Part shown: one piece after another, positions 1 to 5,724 of the stretch
How the letters are laid out: every line of letters starts with the position of its first letter
Numbering within the stretch: the stretch's first letter is position 1
IMG/VR virus record: IMGVR_UViG_3300047388_000242
Span: 1-32,782 of that record
Direction: 5' to 3' (one strand)
DNA from: a virus
Length of the DNA stretch: 32,782 nt
Translations under genes and position numbers: made by a program
Notes under the pieces: generated by a model
Told to the model about the DNA's origin: nothing
Seen by the model: only the letters and a program-made list of their open reading frames with translations
Database searches by the model: none

Positions 1-43
1 GTTCCCGCCCCCCGCGTTCGGATTTTCCGAAGTGCCCCCCCGG
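1..43. other. Putative cos/packaging junction, left part
   Basis: Non-coding end that would sit between the HNH endonuclease gene and the small terminase gene if the window is closed into a circle. It has a run of six C at 8-13, a perfect hairpin TTCGGA-TTT-TCCGAA at 17-31, and a run of seven C at 35-41. HK97-type cos sites lie between these same two genes and are often GC-rich. The cut position and overhang cannot be read from sequence alone. Assignment as cos is inference from gene context. Confidence 0.45.
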
Positions 44-388
44 TCATCGATTCGACCACGGGTGGCCCGGCTCGCGCGGCCAGCCGTCGCGATCGACGAA
101 CAGGCGCGGCCTGTTGCCGCCTTCGATTCTTTGCTGATCGCCGTCATGACATTGCTTGCACAGCGAGTTGAACGGACCCGACCAGAACAGATCGTAATTG
201 CCTTCGTGTCGCGTGACATGATTGCAAACTGTTGCTGCTCGATCGATGCCGCGTTGCTTGCACATTGCGCACATCGGATGCGCCATCAGCTGCGCTGCCC
301 GCAGGCTGCGCCATCGTGGTGTGCTGTACCAGGCGCGCCATGGTAGTGCCTGCTTGCGCCTTAGTTCATACGCCTGCCTAGCGTCCAC
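44..388 (-). CDS. HNH endonuclease, terminase-associated
   Basis: A 114-aa HNH nuclease with a GTG start that overlaps the preceding small ORF by 11 bp. The fold signature is visible: zinc pairs C40-x2-C43 and C77-x2-C80, the central N56-H57 with H61, and N74 and H81 completing the beta-beta-alpha metal site. Its stop lies at the left end and the small terminase begins at the right end on the same strand, so on a circular map they are neighbours about 109 bp apart. In HK97-like phages this small HNH protein works with terminase in cutting cos during packaging; that role here is inferred from family and position. Confidence 0.88.
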   Translation of the reverse strand: MDARQAYELRRKQALPWRAWYSTPRWRSLRAAQLMAHPMCAMCKQRGIDRAATVCNHVTRHEGNYDLFWSGPFNSLCKQCHDGDQQRIEGGNRPRLFVDRDGWPREPGHPWSNR

Positions 389-500
389 GTGCTGCCGGCC
401 TGATGGTGCGAACGAGCGTCACCTTGTCCTTGCGCTTGACCGCACGCCGCAACGCTTTCAGATCATTGATCCGGATCCTGGATTTGGGCTTGGCTTTCAC
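378..500 (-). CDS. Small basic protein of 40 aa
   Basis: A short reading frame starting with GTG at 500, preceded by an AAAGG ribosome-binding motif, and ending at 378 inside the start of the HNH gene. The product is strongly basic (Lys and Arg make up about a third of residues) and starts VKAKPKSRIRINDL. No family is recognised. It may be a nucleic-acid-binding packaging accessory or only a translational-coupling leader for the HNH gene. It is supported by the start/RBS geometry and the 11-bp overlap with a real gene, but its size makes chance possible. Confidence 0.45.
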   Translation of the reverse strand: MKAKPKSRIRINDLKALRRAVKRKDKVTLVRTIRPAARGR

Positions 501-519
501 GTGAAACCTTTTGCTTAAT

Positions 520-538
520 CGCGCCACACTTTGGCGCG
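520..538. other. Hairpin upstream of the HNH operon
   Basis: A perfect 7-bp inverted repeat, CGCGCCA-CACTT-TGGCGCG, lies just upstream of the 40-aa ORF and about 70 bp upstream of the divergent plus-strand gene at 611. There is no T-run on either strand, so it is not a typical terminator. An operator or an RNA structure in the leader of the leftward transcript is possible. The rest of 501-610 shows no convincing promoter. Confidence 0.35.
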
Positions 539-610
539 CCATAACAAGACAGGAACCCCGGTGTTGCGCTAGCGTGGCCTTCCATCAATCCGCCAGTTGA
601 AGGAATTGCA

Positions 611-919
611 ATGTCCACCGAGCATGTGTTTTATGAAATTTTAATGTTAGGCCAGCCCATCATCATTGGCTATGTCGCTGCGAAACAACTCAACCAAGCT
701 AATGCCGGTGTCTTCTGTGGGATATTTGCCCTCATCCTCACCTGGTCCACATTGGGCCTGTTTGAATACATGTGGCATAAGCCATTACTCTTTCTGGCTG
801 AAGGCGCCATAGATGTAGACCAGGTCAAGGAACCCGCACGAGTATTCATGGCGGCTGGCTTATCATCAGTAATCGTGCTGACAATTTCGACAATCCTGCC
901 AAAACGGCAGGCTTCATGA
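611..919 (+). CDS. Small multi-pass membrane protein, possible moron
   Basis: A 102-aa protein with a clear GAAGGA ribosome-binding site 7 nt before the ATG. Hydrophobic stretches near residues 8-25, 32-53 and 78-95 suggest three membrane segments. It runs opposite to all its neighbours and is less GC-rich than the surrounding structural genes. An isolated, oppositely oriented, autonomous gene between the end of the early operon and the packaging module is the usual layout of a lysogenic-conversion or superinfection-exclusion gene. That role is inference; no family is recognised. Confidence 0.7.
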   Translation: MSTEHVFYEILMLGQPIIIGYVAAKQLNQANAGVFCGIFALILTWSTLGLFEYMWHKPLLFLAEGAIDVDQVKEPARVFMAAGLSSVIVLTISTILPKRQAS

Positions 920-1129
920 TCGGAAGATTTGGGGCCGACCGACAGGCTCATCGGCTTGTCCGGACGATGATGGGATCCTGAAAAAGGGAATTAAACAGGA
1001 TTGTTTCAGCCTATCGGTCGTAGCGCGCAAAATGGTTCCATTTGTCCCACGCTGTCAAGCCCGCTGGTGCGTCAAAAGCGACAAGGTGTCCCACGGCGGC
1101 CCGTCAGGAATAACGCACCAGCGAGGCTC
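920..1129. other. Convergent intergenic region with repeats
   Basis: This gap separates the plus-strand gene at 611-919 from the end of the leftward operon. It contains an imperfect hairpin GACAGGC/GCTTGTC with one G-T pair just past 919, a direct repeat TGTCCCACG at 1043-1051 and 1087-1095, and a perfect 10-bp inverted repeat GCTGGTGCGT/ACGCACCAGC at 1063-1072 and 1113-1122 with a 40-nt spacer. No credible gene is seen. Transcription termination or protein binding are both possible. Confidence 0.4.
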
Positions 1130-1513
1130 CTATTTGATCGGCGGCGCCGTTTCGTACCGCGTCACCAGTTCGACCACGGCCCAGCGGCTGTCGCGATCCT
1201 GGTCGTCCGCGGCGAGCCTGTCGGCGAGTTGCGTTGCCATCCCGAAATCGAGCTCCGCGAAGGTTTTCAGCATCTGGCCGGTTGAACGGTTGATCACGCG
1301 ACAGGTTGTCGCCCTTTCGGTATCCTTTTTCAAAAACTCCAGGAATAAATCAGCCTGCTCGTGTGAGAGGATGACCGTCTGAAACCGCCGTTTTTGGTCG
1401 GCGATGTAATCGAGCATTTCTTCTCGCTTGTTCATCTGGCGTCGCATGACCCGTCCGGCTTTCTTCGCGCAGATTTGCGTTGTTTGCACCACGGAATATT
1501 CGCTATCGCTCAT
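1130..1513 (-). CDS. Hypothetical protein with RVxxxSTG motif
   Basis: A 127-aa soluble protein, last gene of the leftward early operon. The start ATG at 1513 follows the previous stop by 3 bp, with GAGGT in the overlap acting as ribosome-binding site. The N-terminal half is basic and helical (RRQMNKREEMLDYIADQKRR). The C-terminal half has CRVINRSTGQMLKTFAELD followed by an alternating amphipathic stretch. A similar RV-x3-STG-x5-FA motif occurs in the 87-aa protein at 11305-11568. No known family is recognised; the early position suggests a role in host takeover or DNA metabolism. Confidence 0.75.
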   Translation of the reverse strand: MSDSEYSVVQTTQICAKKAGRVMRRQMNKREEMLDYIADQKRRFQTVILSHEQADLFLEFLKKDTERATTCRVINRSTGQMLKTFAELDFGMATQLADRLAADDQDRDSRWAVVELVTRYETAPPIK

Positions 1514-1516
1514 AGC

Positions 1517-1993
1517 TCACCTCACTGTGACGCCTTCGGCATTGAGCCGATCGGCAATGCGTTGCGCCGCCTTGTCTGTCGCGCGATAGAACGTGGTCGG
1601 ATGCCAGCCCTCGCGACGCATCACCTTGCGAACCGGAATGCCGCGCGCTTTCGCCACCGCCCATGCCGCGAGTTGGCGCCGTTCGATAACGTCGAGCCAG
1701 CGCAGCCAGTCGATCGCTTCGTCCATGCGTGACACTTCCCAGGAATAGACGCCTTTGGCACGCGCCCAGTTCTGCAGGACACGATCGCTGGCGCCGTCAC
1801 CCGCGTTGTCCCATCCCACCACGTCGGCAAAACTGTGCATCGGTGTTCCCGGCCATGAGCTCGCCACCGCCCTGAACCGTTCCTGCGGCATCCGCCGTTC
1901 GATCGAAAACGCCTCGACCAGCCGTTGCCTGACCAGTTCGCCGGACCAGACGGCCGGCGGTCGCGCGGTGCGCGCCTGGTCGAGCTCGATCAC
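1517..1993 (-). CDS. DUF6362-like helix-turn-helix protein
   Basis: A 158-aa protein with a GTG start overlapping the previous stop (GTGA). The C-terminal third, RGIPVRKVMRREGWHPTTFYRATDKAAQRIADRLN, has the shape of a helix-turn-helix: a short helix, a turn at GW, and a recognition helix with TTFYR. This resembles the DUF6362-type phage proteins of alphaproteobacteria, which I recall only by pattern. The N-terminal part contains a Trp-rich segment (WDNAGDGASDRVLQNWARA). A DNA-binding or regulatory role is likely but its target is unknown. Confidence 0.75.
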   Translation of the reverse strand: MIELDQARTARPPAVWSGELVRQRLVEAFSIERRMPQERFRAVASSWPGTPMHSFADVVGWDNAGDGASDRVLQNWARAKGVYSWEVSRMDEAIDWLRWLDVIERRQLAAWAVAKARGIPVRKVMRREGWHPTTFYRATDKAAQRIADRLNAEGVTVR

Positions 1994-2205
1994 AGCAATT
2001 TCTCCTTCGCGGCGAGCGCGGCGTAGTCCTCGGCGATCGCCCGCATCATGTCGATTTCCATAGCGGCCTTGGTCTGCGACAGCCGTCCGGTCAGCACCCG
2101 GTTCGGGTACACCTTGCGGCGCCAGCCCAGTTCGCGCTCGGCGCAGCGTTGCAGTTGATGCGCCGTGTAGCCGCGCCAGGCTGGTCGTTGGTCAGCCGTC
2201 AGCAT
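1990..2205 (-). CDS. Small conserved phage hypothetical protein
   Basis: A 71-aa protein with ATG at 2205 preceded by GGGAGG about 10 nt upstream; its stop overlaps the next gene's GTG. Basic and aromatic residues cluster at the N-terminus (HQLQRCAERELGWRRKVYPN), and the C-terminal half is a predicted helix. It looks like the short proteins that accompany DUF6362-like genes in rhizobial prophages. No biochemical function can be assigned. Confidence 0.7.
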   Translation of the reverse strand: MLTADQRPAWRGYTAHQLQRCAERELGWRRKVYPNRVLTGRLSQTKAAMEIDMMRAIAEDYAALAAKEKLL

Positions 2206-2319
2206 GGTTTAAGGGCCTCCCTGTCGAGGTCGCGATTGATGCGAAACTCGATTTCCTCGCTCAATGAACGGCCGTTCGGAAGAACCTCGCACGTGAACTA
2301 GGCCCCCGGTCCGAAAGCT
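2206..2319 (-). pseudogene. Remnant of a duplicated gene tail
   Basis: This stretch has no complete gene on either strand. Immediately after the stop at 2320 the other frame reads PEEDAEAFGPGA then stop (about 2290-2338). This is almost the same as the tail SEEDAVAFGPGD of the zinc-ribbon protein at 3158-3412, and the DNA matches over about 40 nt. Downstream a frame reads FTCEVLPNGRSLSEEIEFR and continues to the ATGCTGA junction with the 71-aa gene, but it lacks an ATG, GTG or TTG at its head. It looks like recombination debris. Confidence 0.45.
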
Positions 2320-2538
2320 TCAGCGTCCTCTTCCGGGGGAAATCAACATCTGACACAAGCACCCTCCCTGACTTTCGCACACGGGACTGGTGCAGGTGCA
2401 GGGATGTAGTTCAGCGTAAGGGTCCGGGCCATCCTCGCCAAGGCACAAATAGCAGGCGAAAGCTTTGATCCCGAATACTGTGTCAATGTGCGAAACCGGC
2501 ACATTTTGACGGTCGCAGCAATCGCATCTCCCAATCAT
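2320..2538 (-). CDS. Cys-rich zinc-binding-like protein
   Basis: A 72-aa protein. The start at 2538 is chosen because AAAGGAG lies 5 nt before it; the ATG seven codons upstream has no such site. Cysteines are paired as C5-x2-C8 and C29-x2-C32, with further Cys at 47, 49, 54, 60 and 62, suggesting one or two zinc sites. The last residues (ISPGRGR) read out of frame through a duplicated tail shared with the 84-aa gene at 3158-3412, so the native C-terminus may have been replaced. Function unknown. Confidence 0.65.
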   Translation of the reverse strand: MIGRCDCCDRQNVPVSHIDTVFGIKAFACYLCLGEDGPDPYAELHPCTCTSPVCESQGGCLCQMLISPGRGR

Positions 2539-2573
2539 GGGAACTCCTTTAAGATTCAACGCTAGTCGTCATT

Positions 2574-2786
2574 TTAGACCAACTCCAAAGCAGCGCGAAT
2601 TTTAGCTAGGCAACTAGTCGGAGTGCCGGGGCCGACAAAGCTGGTTGCTCCATCGGCGAAATAAGCCATGAATCGTTCTGCTTCCCGCAACGCCGCCTCC
2701 AGCGCGTCGATGCGGGCGGCCTGTTGATGGCACCGCTCTTCCAAGAATACAATTTCCGACAAGGTATTGGTCAGCGGATGGTTCAT
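2574..2786 (-). CDS. Short coiled-coil protein
   Basis: A 70-aa protein joined to the upstream gene by an ATGA overlap. The segment QQAARIDALEAALREAERF is a heptad-like helix and closely parallels AARIEALEAALIDAA in the upstream neighbour at 2783-3079, suggesting the two are paralogues or share a cassette. It ends LAKIRAALELV. This kind of short A-R-I-x-A-L-E-A-A-L protein is common in phage early regions; the function is unknown, with oligomerisation likely. Confidence 0.65.
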   Translation of the reverse strand: MNHPLTNTLSEIVFLEERCHQQAARIDALEAALREAERFMAYFADGATSFVGPGTPTSCLAKIRAALELV

Positions 2787-3079
2787 AGTCCTGCATCCTT
2801 ATCCTTGAGCGCGGCGCGGGCTGTTTTCAAAGACTTCTTGTAGTCTGACAGCATAATTTCAAACATCTTGTCCGATGGGGCGGCTTGCTTCGCCTTGGGC
2901 GTTCGCTCTAGGAGAGAAATTGCAGCCGCGAGGTGTACGGCGGCATCAATCAGCGCCGCCTCCAGCGCCTCGATGCGGGCGGCTATCGTTTCAGCACAGG
3001 CACAAGGCAGCATCGCGCAAACATCTCCCCTGAAGCAGGAAGATGCCTGCAAAAGCTGAAGCACTTTCTCTGCGCTCAT
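2783..3079 (-). CDS. Short coiled-coil protein, paralogue of neighbour
   Basis: A 98-aa protein with the AARIEALEAALIDAA helix near residues 34-48 and four Cys in its first 30 residues. Its C-terminus, RAALKDKDAGL, is nearly identical to that of the 21-aa ORF immediately upstream (RAALDKDAGK). The shared DNA ends in AAGGATGCAGGA, which also serves as the ribosome-binding region for the next gene in both cases. The start overlaps the mini-ORF stop (ATGA). Function unknown. Confidence 0.65.
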   Translation of the reverse strand: MSAEKVLQLLQASSCFRGDVCAMLPCACAETIAARIEALEAALIDAAVHLAAAISLLERTPKAKQAAPSDKMFEIMLSDYKKSLKTARAALKDKDAGL

Positions 3080-3141
3080 TTTCCTGCATCCTTATCGAGC
3101 GCGGCGCGGACGATCTCGCCGATATCCTCTACTCGAAACAT
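3076..3141 (-). CDS. 21-aa mini-ORF or duplicated gene tail
   Basis: Reads MFRVEDIGEIVRAALDKDAGK and ends in an ATGA overlap with the next gene. The open frame continues upstream through a CPTC motif without an ATG, so this may be the surviving 3' end of a longer gene. Its last 30 or so nucleotides duplicate the end of the neighbouring 98-aa gene. It may matter only as a translational-coupling and RBS element. Confidence 0.35.
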   Translation of the reverse strand: MFRVEDIGEIVRAALDKDAGK

Positions 3142-3157
3142 ACACGTGGGGCATGGA

Positions 3158-3412
3158 CTAATCCCCCGGTCCGAAAGCTACCGCGTCCTCTTCCGAAACA
3201 ACGCCGGTTCCGGCGCACCATCGGCAATTATAAGCCGGATTGGTGTAGCCGCGCCCTCGACAAGAAGGGCATTCTACTGTCGCGATACGCAAGCGCGCAT
3301 GACCAGTTTTTATACTCGTTTGCGTATGGTCCTCGCAGTGAGAAAATCCGCTATCACCGGGACCGAACGAGCCGCCACACTGGCTGCAAAAGGTCTTTTG
3401 GAACTTCGCCAT
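3158..3412 (-). CDS. Zinc-ribbon protein, DnaJ-like CxxC repeats
   Basis: An 84-aa protein with a strong GGGAGGG site 7 nt before the ATG. It has C9-x2-C12, C26-x2-H29, and two DnaJ-type knuckles, C48-x2-C51-RGRG and C63-x2-C66-AGTG, so it should bind zinc. The J-domain is absent, so it is not a full chaperone; such free knuckle proteins are frequent in phage early operons and may bind protein or nucleic acid. Its 3' end is duplicated at about 2290-2338. Confidence 0.7.
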   Translation of the reverse strand: MAKFQKTFCSQCGGSFGPGDSGFSHCEDHTQTSIKTGHARLRIATVECPSCRGRGYTNPAYNCRWCAGTGVVSEEDAVAFGPGD

Positions 3413-3503
3413 AACTCAACCCTCCCAGTCCCAGAAGAGCGGGGCGAGCGGACCACGCTTCGAGCCCGCAGAACAGGTCGATCGCAAGCGGCTGCGTCAG
3501 CAT
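3354..3503 (-). pseudogene. Truncated C5 cytosine methyltransferase N-terminus
   Basis: A 49-codon frame whose ATG overlaps the stop of the preceding methyltransferase gene (ATGCTGA). It begins MLTQPLAIDLFCGLEAWSA, matching the start of dcm-type enzymes, where motif I is DLFCGxGG with preceding hydrophobics. After motif I the resemblance fades and no catalytic PCQ motif is present; the frame stops after running into the next gene. It is probably what is left of a second, cytosine-C5 methyltransferase, although a short expressed peptide cannot be excluded. Confidence 0.5.
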
Positions 3504-4588
3504 GACCGCACCTCCGCGAACATGCCGGCGTCATCACGGATGCGGCGGTCCATCATCGCGGCATATGCCGGATTGAGTTCGATCAAGAGGGCATTGCGCT
3601 GCAGGCGGTCGGCAACCATGCCAGTGGTGCCGGCACCGGCGAACGGATCGAGCACCGTGCCACCGATCGAACAGCCAGCCTTGATGCACGGCTCGATTAG
3701 CGCCGTCGGGAATGTCGCGAAATGCGCTTCCCTGAATGGCTGCGTGGTTACTTCCCAGACGCTGCGCTTGTTGCGTTTCTCAACGACAAAACCGCCTTTA
3801 CCACTCATTTGGAGGCTGCTATTGGCGTTGGCCCCTTGTCGGCCCACGGCTTTTGTGCGGTGTTCCTCGCTCTCGGAGCGCTCATACTCCGTGACGGCCT
3901 TGTGGATTTTGTTGCCGCTCGCTCGGCCCTTCTCGCGTCCATTACGGTGAAACGAACCATGACCGCCCGGGCCAGTATCCCAGCCATCCGGAAACTTGGT
4001 CTTCTCAGGATCGTAGGAGGCAGGCTCCGCAATCGCCTCGGCATCATAAAAATACCGCGCGTTCTTGCTCAGCAGGAAAATGTATTCATGCGCCTTGGTA
4101 CAGCGGTCGGTGACACTCTCCGGCATCGGGTTGGGTTTTGACCAGATGATGTCCTGGCGCAGATACCAGCCGTCAGCCTGTAGCGCGAAGGCAACGCGCC
4201 ATGGAATGCCGATTAGGTCTTTGGGCTTTATCCCGGCAAACATCTTTGTGCCGCTTGCTGATCCCCGCGCGGCAGCTACTGTCCTGGCCCCGACAGATGG
4301 ATTGCCGCGCTCTGCCATTGATGCTTCGCCGCGACCGCCTTGCGTCGCATAACTGTCGCCGAGATTGAGCCACAGCGTCCCGTCATCCCGCAGCACGCGC
4401 CGCACTTCTCGGAACACCGCAACCATTTCGGCTACGAAGGCGTCAGGTGTCGTCTCTAGTCCGATCTGGCCGTCAATGCCGTAATCTCGTAGTCCGAAGT
4501 AAGGCGGCGAGGTCACGCAGCAGTGCACGGATTGATCCGGCATCGTGCGCAGGATGTCGCGACAATCGCCTTGGCGGAAGGTCAGCAT
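3497..4588 (-). CDS. Class-beta DNA methyltransferase (N4-C or N6-A)
   Basis: A 363-aa modification enzyme that transfers methyl from S-adenosylmethionine to an exocyclic amine in DNA. Motif IV TSPPY is at residues 26-30 and the SAM-binding motif I DPFAGAGTTG at 314-323; this order defines the beta class. TSPPY is typical of N4-cytosine enzymes but also occurs in N6-adenine ones, so the target base is open. The middle, about residues 185-270, is a variable recognition region. The start at 4588 forms a TGATG overlap with the DUF1376 gene; a GTG three codons earlier is possible. No restriction partner is adjacent, so it is probably an orphan used for protection or regulation. Confidence 0.92.
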   Translation of the reverse strand: MLTFRQGDCRDILRTMPDQSVHCCVTSPPYFGLRDYGIDGQIGLETTPDAFVAEMVAVFREVRRVLRDDGTLWLNLGDSYATQGGRGEASMAERGNPSVGARTVAAARGSASGTKMFAGIKPKDLIGIPWRVAFALQADGWYLRQDIIWSKPNPMPESVTDRCTKAHEYIFLLSKNARYFYDAEAIAEPASYDPEKTKFPDGWDTGPGGHGSFHRNGREKGRASGNKIHKAVTEYERSESEEHRTKAVGRQGANANSSLQMSGKGGFVVEKRNKRSVWEVTTQPFREAHFATFPTALIEPCIKAGCSIGGTVLDPFAGAGTTGMVADRLQRNALLIELNPAYAAMMDRRIRDDAGMFAEVRSC

Positions 4589-5193
4589 CACACCCACCCG
4601 CGTTTTTTCATGATCAATGCCAGTTCCTCGGTCTGCGAAATGCCCGGGCTCGCGCCGCCAGCCTCCATTGCCGAGCCAGCCGGCCCATCCGCGGTTTCCG
4701 GCGTTGAATTTGTTGGGTTTTCTCTCGCGCGCGCGGCACCAACAAAGGTAGAAGTAATATCTTCTTGTGTAGTGTGGTTAACGTTTGCTTCCGTTTTGCT
4801 TGGCGGTTTGCTTAACGTTTGCTGGTCCGTTTGCTTAACGTTTGCTTGACGTTTGCTTACGCCGTTCCACCTCGCCAACGTGGACGCGGTCCCGCCCTTC
4901 GAACCCGCCGCACGCCGCCGTTCCATTAGTCCAACCATCTTGCCGAGTTCGGCATCGATCCGCTTGTGCCGCCAGCCGTCATGGAAGAACGCCTCGATCG
5001 TCGGCCGGGTCTGGCGCCAGGACTTGACCGGCATCCGCGCGATCTGCGCCAGTTTGTGGTCGTCGTCGGGCAGCCCGTCATGCATCCAGTAGTGCATGAT
5101 CAGGCATAGATACGCCCCGGTTTCCGCCGCCGAGAGATGCACGGTGTCAGTGAGAAAATCGGGGATGTAGAGCGGCATCCAGTTGCGTCGCAT
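4588..5193 (-). CDS. DUF1376 (YdaU-like) replication-type protein
   Basis: A 201-aa protein. Residues 1-100 match the DUF1376 pattern (WMPLYIPDFLTDTVHLSAAE, followed by LCLIMHYWMHDGLPDDDHKLAQIA), a winged-helix-like domain found in phage replication proteins. A Lys/Gln/Thr linker follows at about 110-140, encoded by the iteron cluster, and the C-terminus ends in a short helix. A GGAAGGG site precedes the ATG. Iterons inside the initiator gene resemble the lambda O arrangement, so this is the best candidate for the replication initiator. No helicase or primase gene was recognised, so host enzymes are probably recruited. Confidence 0.82.
   Translation of the reverse strand: MRRNWMPLYIPDFLTDTVHLSAAETGAYLCLIMHYWMHDGLPDDDHKLAQIARMPVKSWRQTRPTIEAFFHDGWRHKRIDAELGKMVGLMERRRAAGSKGGTASTLARWNGVSKRQANVKQTDQQTLSKPPSKTEANVNHTTQEDITSTFVGAARARENPTNSTPETADGPAGSAMEAGGASPGISQTEELALIMKKRGWV
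4741..4780. other. AT-rich segment with inverted repeat beside iterons
   Basis: A locally AT-rich stretch in an otherwise GC-rich genome, adjoining the iterons. It contains AGAAG-TAATAT-CTTCT at about 4750-4765, a 5-bp inverted repeat around an AT core. This is the expected form of a DNA-unwinding element next to initiator binding sites. It is translated within the DUF1376 gene (TTQEDITSTFV). Confidence 0.5.
4782..4857. repeat. Seven iterons, probable replication origin
   Basis: Seven copies of CGTTTGCT (complement AGCAAACG) occur with ends at 4789, 4800, 4812, 4823, 4835, 4846 and 4857, giving spacings of 11, 12, 11, 12, 11 and 11 bp, about one helical turn. Copy 2 has one extra T and copy 3 starts with G; the others are exact. 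The spacing moves the unit through all three codon positions of the overlapping gene, so it is not a protein repeat and is likely conserved as a DNA-binding array. Confidence 0.7.
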
Positions 5194-5196
5194 CAG

Positions 5197-5724
5197 TCAC
5201 CCTTCCGCTGGATCAGCGCTCCACTCCTTCGGCGCTACTTTCCGGATCTCGGCCTCACTGAGAACTTCGCCGACAATTTCCTCGGGTTTTACCTTCGCGG
5301 CGATCGCCTTGAACCAAGATGGCATCAGCGCCCAGAACACGCGCACGTCGGCTCCGGTGCAATCGCGCAGCTTTTTGCCGTTGGGTTGCACGAGGTCGAG
5401 CAAAACGAGCGTCTTGACGCGCTCGGCTGTTTCGGCAACCGCCGCTTTTGCGGCTTCGACCTCTTCCGCCGAAGGGCGAGGCCGCCGACGCGGTGGCTTC
5501 TGTATTTGATCCAAATCATTATCGAAGGCGCGGCGCAATGCCTCCTCGACCAACGCCGGTACCATTTCGGTTTTGGCCAGATACAATTCCTCCAATTCCT
5601 CGCGCGAGGCATCCGGATGCTCGGTGATCAGACGTAGCAGCACGCCGCGCAGATGGGTCTCGTCGCGCCACGTTGAACGCGTGTGGCCTCGTACGCCGGG
5701 AGTATCGATGTGGATGTCAGTCAT
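5197..5724 (-). CDS. Hypothetical early protein
   Basis: A 175-aa soluble protein, ATGA-coupled to the upstream repeat protein, with a strong AAGGAG 7 nt before the ATG. The N-terminal part is helical (HLRGVLLRLITEHPDASREELEELYLA as consecutive helix segments). It is followed by a basic linker KPPRRRPRPS and an Ala/Glu-rich helix. The C-terminus (RVFWALMPSWFKAIAAKVKP) contains conserved-looking aromatic residues. It directly precedes the DUF1376 gene, so it may take part in replication; no family is recognised. Confidence 0.7.
   Translation of the reverse strand: MTDIHIDTPGVRGHTRSTWRDETHLRGVLLRLITEHPDASREELEELYLAKTEMVPALVEEALRRAFDNDLDQIQKPPRRRPRPSAEEVEAAKAAVAETAERVKTLVLLDLVQPNGKKLRDCTGADVRVFWALMPSWFKAIAAKVKPEEIVGEVLSEAEIRKVAPKEWSADPAEG

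Noticed and set aside
4782-4857. CRISPR-like array
   Set aside because: Units are 8 bp with 3-4 bp between them and no unique spacers; this fits iterons, not CRISPR.
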